Shown: one piece after another, positions 1-5,035 of the stretch
Layout of the letters: the number at the start of each line of letters is the position of its first letter
Numbering within the stretch: the stretch's first letter is position 1
Assembly (NCBI GenBank): GCA_031282665.1
Contig: JAITDH010000261.1
Span: forward strand, 1-5,035
DNA length: 5,035 nt
Source of the DNA: Zoogloeaceae bacterium
GTDB lineage: Bacteria > Pseudomonadota > Gammaproteobacteria > Burkholderiales > Rhodocyclaceae
Direction: 5' to 3'
Position numbers and translations under genes: made by a program
Notes under the pieces: generated by a model
What the model saw: the letters and a program-made list of their open reading frames with translations, nothing else
Database searches by the model: none
Told to the model about the DNA's origin: nothing

Positions 1-109
1 TGGAAAAATCGTTGTGAATCAAGGCTTCGCTTTGATAGGCGAGAGATTGCAATTCCAGTATTTCTTTCAGGTCTGCGTATTCCGCCTTTGTGATGCGAAT
101 GGAATTCAT
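1..109 (-). CDS. GNAT-family N-acetyltransferase, N-terminal fragment (runs off left edge)
   Basis: Only the first 36 codons are inside the window; the gene continues past base 1. The peptide begins MNSIRITKAEYADLKEIL and continues with LELQSLAYQSEA and NDFS. An opening beta strand followed by a helix carrying 'DLxEILELQxLAYQSEA' and then an 'NDxS' turn is typical of one group of GNAT acetyltransferases, which transfer an acetyl group from acetyl-CoA to an amine. The acetyl-CoA-binding motif lies further downstream and is not visible, so the substrate cannot be inferred. The ATG (109-107) is supported by GGAG (complement of 116-119) 6 nt upstream. The gene is separated from the upstream minus-strand genes by about 310 bp containing a palindromic element, so it is probably transcribed on its own. 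The family call rests on the N-terminus alone. Confidence 0.75.
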   Translation of the reverse strand, partial: MNSIRITKAEYADLKEILELQSLAYQSEALIHNDFS

Positions 110-281
110 GGCATTCTCCAAGTATGGGCAACCGTTGTGTACGATGCTGGATTGTGCCACGCTTGTCCAACATGCTGTTTGTCGTGGGAGGCAGTGCTTC
201 GCCTGGAAAGGTTTTTCCTCCACTTTGGATTGCACCCCCATTAAAAGTAGGAAAACCCGTGTGCTCACCACCCGGGGTTTA
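110..281. other. Intergenic leader of the GNAT gene, no gene recognised
   Basis: This stretch lies between the palindromic element and the GNAT start. Open frames on either strand here lack family resemblance and are short. I see no clear sigma-70 promoter for the GNAT gene on the minus strand. Two small inverted repeats are visible: 205-209 with 214-218 (GGAAA/TTTCC, 4-nt loop), and 253-258 with 275-280 (AAACCC/GGGTTT, 16-nt loop). The second abuts the left end of the palindromic element and could be part of its border. The promoter and 5' UTR of the GNAT gene presumably lie here, but I cannot place them. Confidence 0.5.
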
Positions 282-415
282 GTAGTTGGATGAGCCGCAG
301 GCGTAATCCGACAATCGTTCATACCCCGGCGCAAAGCGCCGCCGTTCTTTGATTTGCGATGCTGCGCATCGTGGGGTACAAATGTCGGATTACGCCTTCG
401 GCTTATCCAACCTAC
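282..415. repeat. 134-bp imperfect palindromic intergenic element (REP/MITE-like)
   Basis: The left arm (282-313) and the reverse complement of the right arm (383-415) match over about 32 bp with two substitutions and one single-base gap. They share the cores TTGGAT and GGCGTAATCCGACA. Further pairing nests inside: TACCCC (322-327) with GGGGTA (373-378), hairpin GGCGC-AAA-GCGCC (328-340), and hairpin CGATGC-TGC-GCATCG (357-371). The whole can therefore fold as a long stem topped by two hairpins, on either strand. From memory, the arm sequence resembles a repeat scattered between genes in many beta- and gammaproteobacteria; I could not search for it. There is no coding sequence inside and no obvious target-site duplication. 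It starts 5 nt after the binding-protein stop, so it may also act as that operon's transcription terminator or mRNA 3' end, although no U-tract follows the hairpins. Confidence 0.8.
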
Positions 416-420
416 ATGCT

Positions 421-1764
421 CTATTTCAGTGCCTTGCGCAGTGCCGGTCTGGCCGCGAGGATGGCGTTGCCGCGGCTGACGGCGGTGTCCAGCGCGGCCT
501 TGGCGGGTTGCCGGCCGGCCCAGACCTGTTCGAGTTCCTCGTCCAGCACGATGCGCACCGGGTCGAGGACGGAGACGCGCAGGGGTTCCCGCGCGCCCTG
601 TTCCTTCAGGGAGGCATAGGCCACTTCCAACGCCTGTTCCTCGTCCTTCAGGATCTGGCTCTTGATGGCCTTGCGGGCGGTTTCGGTGAGCGGCAGGAAA
701 CCGCCGGCGCGGGCGATTTCGATTTGCAGGTCGGGGGCGAGCAGGAATTGCGCGAAGCGGGCGATGTTCTGGTAGGTCTTCTTCTTGTAGCCCGCGCCGA
801 TCCAGAGGGATGCGCCGGAAGCGAGCGTATGCCGCGGGCCGCCGCGCAATTCCTCATGGTAGGGCAAGGGCGCGACGCCCGATTCCACGCCAGGGGCGTC
901 GGCGAAATAGCGGTTGGCCTGCACATTGGTCGTGATCATCGCGCATTCGCCGCTGTAGAAATGGCTGTCCGCCTCGTTGGCGCGCCCGAAGTTGTGGAAG
1001 AACTGCGCCTTGTGCCAGGAGGCCAGCATGGCGATGTGCTTGACCTGGATCAGCCCGTTGAAGGCGAGGTTGCCCTTGGCGTTGGCCAGCGGCTCCCCGG
1101 AAATGGCGCTCAGGTTGTCGATATGCACCCAGGCCGGCCAGGAGGAGGTGTAGGGACAGGAAACGCCGTTGTCCATCAGCTTGTCCGCCACGCGCTGCAT
1201 TTCCTGCCAGGTCTTCGGCGGCGCTTCGGGGTCGAGGCCGGCCTGGCGGAACAGGCGCTTGTTATAAAACAGCACCGGGGTGGAAAAGGCAAGCGGCAGG
1301 GCATTCAGGCGGTTCCCGCTTTGCCCGAACAGGAGGTTGGCGGAAAAATCGCTGGAAAGGGGAACCTTGTTTTCCTTCAAGACCTGATGCAGGGGCCGGA
1401 AGGAAGCCTTGTTGACGAGAAAGTTCGCCACCGTGCCCGGCGTCGCCAGATTGAGCGGCGCGGGGCGTCCCTGGCTTTCGGCGCGCACGAGCTTGATCCG
1501 CATGGCGTCCTTCTGCGCGCCGTTCTGCTGGTTGAAGCGTTCGATCAGCACCGCCAGGCGCATGGCGTCGCCGGAATCCAGTTGATGGGCGAATTCGATT
1601 TCATCGGCCGCTTCGGAAAGGACCGCCGAGGGGGGCGGGGCTTTCGGGGCCGGTTTTTTCGCCTTTTTCGCGGCGGCGGCATGGAGCGGGGAAAAGAAGA
1701 GGGAGGAAAGGAGGAAGAGGAAAGCGGCGAGAAAGGCGGCGGGCCTGGGGAAAGAGAGCTTCAT
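421..1764 (-). CDS. UgpB-like extracellular solute-binding protein (family 1), divergent ligand site
   Basis: A 447-residue secreted protein. Residues 1-30 form a signal peptide: basic start, Leu/Phe-rich core, and an LHAAAA cleavage region with no lipobox Cys. A Lys/Pro/Ala-rich linker follows (about 32-47), then a periplasmic binding fold. Similarity to E. coli UgpB (glycerol-3-phosphate binding) is plain: STPVLFYNK (161-169), AGLDPEAPPKTWQ (175-187), QVKHIAML (240-247), SGASLW (316-321), GGFLPLT (354-360), VRIVLDEELEQVW (403-415) and ALDTAVSRGN (424-433). Such proteins capture a solute for an ABC importer. However, the region carrying UgpB Tyr65 and Glu89 is about 15 residues shorter here (near 93-108), the Ser270 region is different, and Tyr346 is Phe356. 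Ser161, Gly317 and Arg404 remain. The ligand is therefore uncertain. No permease or importer ATPase gene is nearby. The start at 1764 gives a complete signal peptide but has only a weak ribosome-binding site. It begins 28 nt after the upstream ATPase gene. Confidence 0.87.
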   Translation of the reverse strand: MKLSFPRPAAFLAAFLFLLSSLFFSPLHAAAAKKAKKPAPKAPPPSAVLSEAADEIEFAHQLDSGDAMRLAVLIERFNQQNGAQKDAMRIKLVRAESQGRPAPLNLATPGTVANFLVNKASFRPLHQVLKENKVPLSSDFSANLLFGQSGNRLNALPLAFSTPVLFYNKRLFRQAGLDPEAPPKTWQEMQRVADKLMDNGVSCPYTSSWPAWVHIDNLSAISGEPLANAKGNLAFNGLIQVKHIAMLASWHKAQFFHNFGRANEADSHFYSGECAMITTNVQANRYFADAPGVESGVAPLPYHEELRGGPRHTLASGASLWIGAGYKKKTYQNIARFAQFLLAPDLQIEIARAGGFLPLTETARKAIKSQILKDEEQALEVAYASLKEQGAREPLRVSVLDPVRIVLDEELEQVWAGRQPAKAALDTAVSRGNAILAARPALRKALK

Positions 1765-1792
1765 GACGGCGGCTCGGCAAGGAAATGACAGA

Positions 1793-3754
1793 TTATACGC
1801 CAGATATGCCGGCCCGGTTTTCCAGCGCCTCCCAGCGCTCCATCAGGGCGAGCAGATCCCCGTCGAGCATGGCGAGACGCTCGGCGCTCCGGCGGACGGC
1901 CTCCGGGTCGCGGTGGGTCGAGGGATCTTCCAGTTGCCGGACGAGCGTTTTCTGTTCGTCTTCCAGGGCGGCGATCCGGTCGGGCAGTTGTTCCAACTCG
2001 CGCGCCTCCTTCCAACTGAGCTTGCCGCTTTTTCTCTCTGCCTTTTCCGCCCTTTCCACCACTTCGCGCGCGGGAGGCTTGTCCGGCTTCGGCGGCGCGG
2101 CGGGCTTCGCTTTCGCGTCATTCGTTGCCGTTTTCGTTGCCGCCGCCTCATTCGTCGTCCAGGCGAGCCAGTCGCCATAGCCGCCCGCATATTCGCGCCA
2201 CAGCCCGTCGCCCTCCGCCGCCAGGGTCTGCGTCACCACATTGTCGAGAAAGGCGCGGTCGTGGCTGACGAGGAACAGGGTGCCGGGATAGTCCTGCAAC
2301 AACTGCTCCAGCAATTCGAGGGTTTCCATGTCGAGGTCGTTGGTCGGCTCGTCCAGCACCAGGACATTGGCGGGCCGGGCGAAGAGGCGGGCGAGGAGGA
2401 GGCGGTTCTTCTCGCCGCCGGAGAGCGATTTGACCGGCGAGCGGGCGCGTTCCGGCGCGAAGAGGAAATCTTCCAGATAGCCGATGACGTGCTTTTTCGT
2501 CCCGCCGATTTCCACGTGATCGGAACCCGGGGAGATGACATCGGCAAGGCTCGCCTCCGGATCGAGCCGGGCGCGGAACTGGTCGAAATAGGCGATCTCC
2601 AGCCGCGTGCCCCGGCGCACCTTGCCGGAATCGGGCGCGATTTCGCCGAGGATCAGTTTCAGGAGGGTCGTCTTGCCGATGCCGTTCGCGCCGATCAGGC
2701 CGATTTTGTCGCCCCGCAGGATGCGGGTGGAAAAATCGCGCACGATGGTTTTTTCCGCGAACGCCTTGCCGACCGCCTGCATTTCCACGACCAGTTCGCC
2801 GCTCTGCCCTTCCTTGCCGCCCGTGTCGAGACGCAGCCTGACCAGTCCCAGGCGCTCGCGCCGGGCCTGCCGCTCCGCGCGCAGCTTTTCCAGCCGCTGC
2901 ACGCGAAACACCGCACGCGTGCGCCGCGCCTCCACGCCCTTGCGAATCCACGCTTCTTCTTCCTGCAAGAGCTTGTCGAACTTGCGGTTGGCGACGGCTT
3001 CCTCGCGCAGCAGCATTTCCTTCTTTTGCCGGTAGGCGGCAAAGCTGCCGGGGAAATTCATCAGCCGACCCCGGTCGAGTTCCACCACCCGGGTCGCCAG
3101 GCGATCGAGGAAATAACGGTCGTGCGTGACGAAACACAGGGCGATGCCGGAGGCGAGCAGCAGATCCTCCAGCCAGGCGATGGAAGCGATGTCGAGATGG
3201 TTGGTCGGCTCGTCCAGGAGGAGCAGATCGGGCGCGGCGGCCATCGCCCGGGCGAGCGCCAGGCGTTTTTTCTGTCCGCCGGAAAGCGCGTCCACCGGCG
3301 CGTCCGCCTCCAGGGAAAAACGCTGGATCGCCCGCTCCACCTCCACCTGCCAGGACCACGCGCCGAGCGCCTCCAGTTCGTGTTGCAAGTTTTCCAGCGC
3401 CGCGAGCGATGCCGCGTCATGCCGATGCGCCAGATCCCTGGCGACGCGATGATATTCGTCCAGGAGGCGGGCGGTTTCCCCCAGGCCGGCGACCACGGCC
3501 TGGAACACGCTCATCCCCGGCGCGAAGGAAGTTTCCTGCGGGACATGCGCGATACGCGCGCCCGGCCGCCGCCATGCCTGCCCGTCATCCAGCGTCCGGC
3601 TGCCGGCCAATACGTCGAGGAGGGAGGATTTCCCGGCGCCATTGCGTCCGACCAGGGCCACCCGTTCCCCGGCGGCCAACTGGAAATCCGCCTGGTCGAG
3701 CAGGGGCAGATGGCCGAAGGCCAGGCTCGCCCGTTCGAGCTTGAGCAGCAACAT
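1793..3754 (-). CDS. uup: Uup-like ABC-F family ATPase
   Basis: A 653-residue cytoplasmic protein with two ABC ATPase domains and no membrane segment, matching the ABC-F layout and close to the length of E. coli Uup (about 635). Domain 1: Walker A GRNGAGKS (36-43), signature LSGGQ (157-161), Walker B LLLLDEP with D181/E182, switch His211. The linker helices (about 232-318) carry EEEAWIRKG and ARRTR, as in Uup. Domain 2: Walker A GANGIGKTT (355-363), Q-loop YFDQ, signature LSGGE (444-448), Walker B with D468/E469, switch His498. An Ala/Lys/Pro-rich spacer (about 535-562) leads to a charged C-terminal coiled coil (about 575-648, with LSWKEARELEQLP), the Uup hallmark. All catalytic motifs are intact. 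ABC-F proteins act on ribosomes; Uup is also linked to precise excision of transposons and to DNA binding through its C-terminus. I chose the ATG at 3754, 9 nt after the HDOD stop, over an in-frame TTG two codons earlier. Neither has a strong ribosome-binding site, so translational coupling is likely. Confidence 0.93.
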   Translation of the reverse strand: MLLLKLERASLAFGHLPLLDQADFQLAAGERVALVGRNGAGKSSLLDVLAGSRTLDDGQAWRRPGARIAHVPQETSFAPGMSVFQAVVAGLGETARLLDEYHRVARDLAHRHDAASLAALENLQHELEALGAWSWQVEVERAIQRFSLEADAPVDALSGGQKKRLALARAMAAAPDLLLLDEPTNHLDIASIAWLEDLLLASGIALCFVTHDRYFLDRLATRVVELDRGRLMNFPGSFAAYRQKKEMLLREEAVANRKFDKLLQEEEAWIRKGVEARRTRAVFRVQRLEKLRAERQARRERLGLVRLRLDTGGKEGQSGELVVEMQAVGKAFAEKTIVRDFSTRILRGDKIGLIGANGIGKTTLLKLILGEIAPDSGKVRRGTRLEIAYFDQFRARLDPEASLADVISPGSDHVEIGGTKKHVIGYLEDFLFAPERARSPVKSLSGGEKNRLLLARLFARPANVLVLDEPTNDLDMETLELLEQLLQDYPGTLFLVSHDRAFLDNVVTQTLAAEGDGLWREYAGGYGDWLAWTTNEAAATKTATNDAKAKPAAPPKPDKPPAREVVERAEKAERKSGKLSWKEARELEQLPDRIAALEDEQKTLVRQLEDPSTHRDPEAVRRSAERLAMLDGDLLALMERWEALENRAGISGV

Positions 3755-3763
3755 CGGCAAGCT

Positions 3764-4603
3764 TCAGGAGAAAATTGCCGCCGCGTATTGATAGCGCGCG
3801 TCGATGGCGCCGAAAAGCGCCGAACAGTCGTTGTTCCAGTCTATGCCCAGGGCGCGGGCGGCAACGCCGGAAACGCGCCGGATGCTGTTGAACTCGCGGC
3901 AGGGCAGATCGAGCGACTGGGCGATCATTTCCGCCAGATGGGTGATCGCCACCATTTTTTCCCTCGCCACCTTGTCGTCCGGCGCGTGATGATGGGTGAC
4001 GGCGGCCACGATGTCGGCGGGCAATTGCCAGCATTCGGTGACGATCCGCCCGATCTCGCAATGGTCGAGGCCGAACATGGCGCGCTCGGCGGCGCAGACC
4101 TCCTCGCCATGCACCTCCACCTGCAAGCGCATCTGCTGGAATTCCAGGAGATGGAAATGCGCCAGCCACAATTGCCCGATGTCGTGCAGGAGACCGGCGA
4201 CCAGCGCGCAATTCTGGTTGGCGCCGGCATGCTGCGCCAGCTCCTGCGCCGCGATGCCCACCGCCAGGCCGTGCCCCCAGTGGAAATGCTTGCTGGAAAA
4301 ATGCTCCGCGAAATTGGCCATGTTGGTCGTCAGGACGATTTCCCGGATGCGGGCAAAACCGATCAGCGAGACGGCGGTATAGACATCGCGCGCCTCCGGC
4401 CAGCCCTCGTTGCGCAGCATCCGGTTGGCCGTCGACAGGATGCGTCCCGTCATGACCGGATCGCGCTCGACATGCTGCGCCAGGGTCATCATGCTGGAAC
4501 TATCGTCTTCCAGGTCGGCCATCAGCTCGCTGACGATCCGCGGAAAAGCGGGCAGGAGGGAAACGCGCCGGACCACGTCCTGGGGAGTGATGATCAATGC
4601 CAT
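3764..4603 (-). CDS. HDOD-domain signalling protein
   Basis: A 279-residue cytoplasmic protein made almost wholly of one HDOD domain, with no added receiver, GGDEF or EAL domain. Family features: SLLPAFPRIVSELMADLED (15-33), then HVERDPVMTGRILSTANR (44-61), in which a conserved Asp-Pro precedes the 'L...AN' helix; VSLIGFARIREIVL (78-91); HWGHGLAVG (108-116); GLLHDIGQL (137-145); LDHCEIGRIVTECWQLP (179-195); and HHHAP (204-208). HDOD proteins are HD-superfamily relatives that mostly work as scaffolds or regulators in chemotaxis, c-di-GMP, stress or cell-cycle signalling; enzymatic activity is generally not shown. Several HD-type residues persist (H111, H140-D141, H181, H205-H206). The ATG at 4603 has only a weak GAGAG upstream. 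The gene follows the 109-residue gene by 31 nt and precedes the ATPase gene by 9 nt, which suggests co-transcription. The specific pathway cannot be told from sequence. Confidence 0.9.
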   Translation of the reverse strand: MALIITPQDVVRRVSLLPAFPRIVSELMADLEDDSSSMMTLAQHVERDPVMTGRILSTANRMLRNEGWPEARDVYTAVSLIGFARIREIVLTTNMANFAEHFSSKHFHWGHGLAVGIAAQELAQHAGANQNCALVAGLLHDIGQLWLAHFHLLEFQQMRLQVEVHGEEVCAAERAMFGLDHCEIGRIVTECWQLPADIVAAVTHHHAPDDKVAREKMVAITHLAEMIAQSLDLPCREFNSIRRVSGVAARALGIDWNNDCSALFGAIDARYQYAAAIFS

Positions 4604-4634
4604 GGTATTTCTCTCGGGGATTTTTCAGGTTATT

Positions 4635-4964
4635 TCAGGAATAGGAAGCGCGATAGGCCAGCACGGCGTCGAAAAACGCGCGGGTATCCGGATCGCCGAG
4701 CTCCGCCCTGGCGAAGATGGTCTGCATGCGCTGGATCTGGTCCATTTCATTGCGCTCGCGCACCATCTGCCCGCGCGTATCCTCCTCCTGCACGCAGACA
4801 TATTGCGCGTGATGGGCGCGCAATTGCGCCAGATTGGCCTGGGACAACACATGCCCGGCCGGCAGATTCAACACCACCCGCCCCATCTCCGAAACGATCA
4901 TGGGCCGCGCCAGCACCATGTCGGGCGTTACGGAAAAAAGAGGCAAAAAACGCTGACGCAACAT
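4635..4964 (-). CDS. Small hypothetical protein, resembles a module associated with HDOD/HD-GYP signalling proteins
   Basis: A 109-residue soluble protein without signal peptide or membrane helix. I do not recognise a named family with certainty. Residues 12-58 (VTPDMVLARPMI, then VVLNLPAGHVLSQANLAQLRAH, then QYVCVQEED) follow the pattern 'LAxP(x)n-G-xVLLxxGxxLtxxxLxxLRxxgv-xVxV'. This pattern occurs as a short beta-rich segment in front of HD-GYP domains and in small proteins beside HDOD genes. The second half (about 65-106) is helical and charged, with RERNEMDQIQRMQTIFARAE and FFDAVLAYRASY. It is the first gene of the apparent operon and sits 31 nt upstream of the HDOD gene, so it is a plausible partner or regulator of that protein; this is inference. 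The start at 4964 is well supported by AGGAG (complement of 4973-4977) 8 nt upstream. Confidence 0.75.
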   Translation of the reverse strand: MLRQRFLPLFSVTPDMVLARPMIVSEMGRVVLNLPAGHVLSQANLAQLRAHHAQYVCVQEEDTRGQMVRERNEMDQIQRMQTIFARAELGDPDTRAFFDAVLAYRASYS

Positions 4965-4972
4965 GAGGAAGG

Positions 4973-4977
4973 CTCCT
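4973..4977 (-). promoter_or_regulatory. Ribosome-binding site of the 109-residue gene
   Basis: The minus strand reads AGGAG here, 8 nt before the ATG at 4964. It is the best Shine-Dalgarno match of the four-gene unit and fixes the start of its first gene. The later genes have weaker sites and short gaps, consistent with translation depending partly on upstream ribosomes. Confidence 0.7.
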
Positions 4978-4991
4978 GGGAGAAATGCTCA

Positions 4992-4997
4992 ATTTTA
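4992..4997 (-). promoter_or_regulatory. Candidate -10 element for the four-gene unit
   Basis: The minus strand reads TAAAAT here, about 28 nt upstream of the first start codon. It is one of few AT-rich hexamers in this GC-rich leader. A hexamer 17 nt upstream (CCCAAT) is a poor -35 match, so this would be a weak or activator-dependent promoter. The real promoter could also lie beyond the right edge. Confidence 0.25.
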
Positions 4998-5012
4998 GCG
5001 TATTGGAAGGCG

Positions 5013-5030
5013 GGATTGGGGAGGCAATCC
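5013..5030. repeat. Small perfect inverted repeat upstream of the operon
   Basis: GGATTG (5013-5018) and CAATCC (5025-5030) form a perfect 6-bp inverted repeat around GGGAGG. It lies 16 nt upstream of the candidate -10. It could be an operator half-site pair, or the stem of a terminator for a gene outside the window, although no T-tract follows on either side within view. It may also be chance. Confidence 0.3.
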
Positions 5031-5035
5031 GTAAG

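Noticed and set aside
144..160. A sigma-54-like sequence (TGGCAC, then GCA, on the minus strand) upstream of the GNAT gene
   Set aside because: The GG and GC dinucleotides are separated by 9 rather than the required 10 nt, and the rest of the -12 box is poor.
14..293. Two short plus-strand frames (76 and 67 codons) at the left end
   Set aside because: They overlap the GNAT gene start antisense, have no good ribosome-binding site, and resemble nothing I know.
349..1788. A 479-codon open frame on the plus strand
   Set aside because: It is antisense to the UgpB-like gene, starts inside the palindromic element, and has low-complexity Gly/Arg/Glu composition with no family resemblance.
2148..3359. 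A 403-codon minus-strand frame inside the ATPase gene
   Set aside because: It overlaps the Uup reading frame completely in another phase. The Uup frame carries all Walker and signature motifs, and the overlapping product is an Arg/Pro/Gly-rich shadow.
1793..3760. Reading the ABC ATPase as the energising subunit of an importer using the neighbouring binding protein
   Set aside because: Two fused ATPase domains, ABC-F linker motifs and a C-terminal coiled coil identify Uup, which is not a transporter subunit.
1763..4966. A 1067-codon open frame on the plus strand spanning three genes
   Set aside because: It runs antisense to the Uup, HDOD and small-protein genes, which all show clear or plausible family motifs on the minus strand. 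Long stop-free antisense frames are common in GC-rich coding DNA, and the translation shows no recognisable domain, being rich in Arg, Gln and Gly as expected of a shadow.

Overview
The window is GC-rich chromosomal DNA in which every supported gene reads on the minus strand. Homology read by eye points to a betaproteobacterium, perhaps Rhodocyclales-like. The grounds are a Uup-type ABC-F ATPase, a one-domain HDOD protein, a UgpB-related periplasmic binding protein, and an intergenic palindrome of a type I recall from beta- and gammaproteobacterial genomes. The taxonomic call is an inference, not a measurement.

Layout in the direction of transcription (right to left): a short leader with a weak candidate promoter and a small inverted repeat (about 4973-5035); a 109-residue protein resembling a signalling accessory module (4964-4635); an HDOD-domain protein (4603-3764); a Uup-like ABC-F ATPase (3754-1793); a secreted UgpB-like solute-binding protein (1764-421). 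The gaps are 31, 9 and 28 nt, so these four genes look like one transcription unit. After them comes a 134-bp imperfect palindromic element (282-415), ending 5 nt past the binding-protein stop, then about 170 bp with no recognisable gene. Last is the first 36 codons of a GNAT acetyltransferase that runs off the left edge.

The first two genes look like a regulatory pair: a small sensor-like or partner module plus an HDOD scaffold. Uup belongs to the ribosome-associated ABC-F ATPases and is not a transporter. The binding protein therefore has no transport partner visible here, despite sitting next to an ABC ATPase gene. Its UgpB-like fold is clear, but several residues that contact glycerol-3-phosphate in E. 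coli UgpB are absent, so its ligand is uncertain.

I see no CRISPR array, RNA gene, phage gene or transposase, and no convincing new multi-gene system. The most notable points are the divergent orphan binding protein, the structured palindromic repeat, and the HDOD plus small-module pair.
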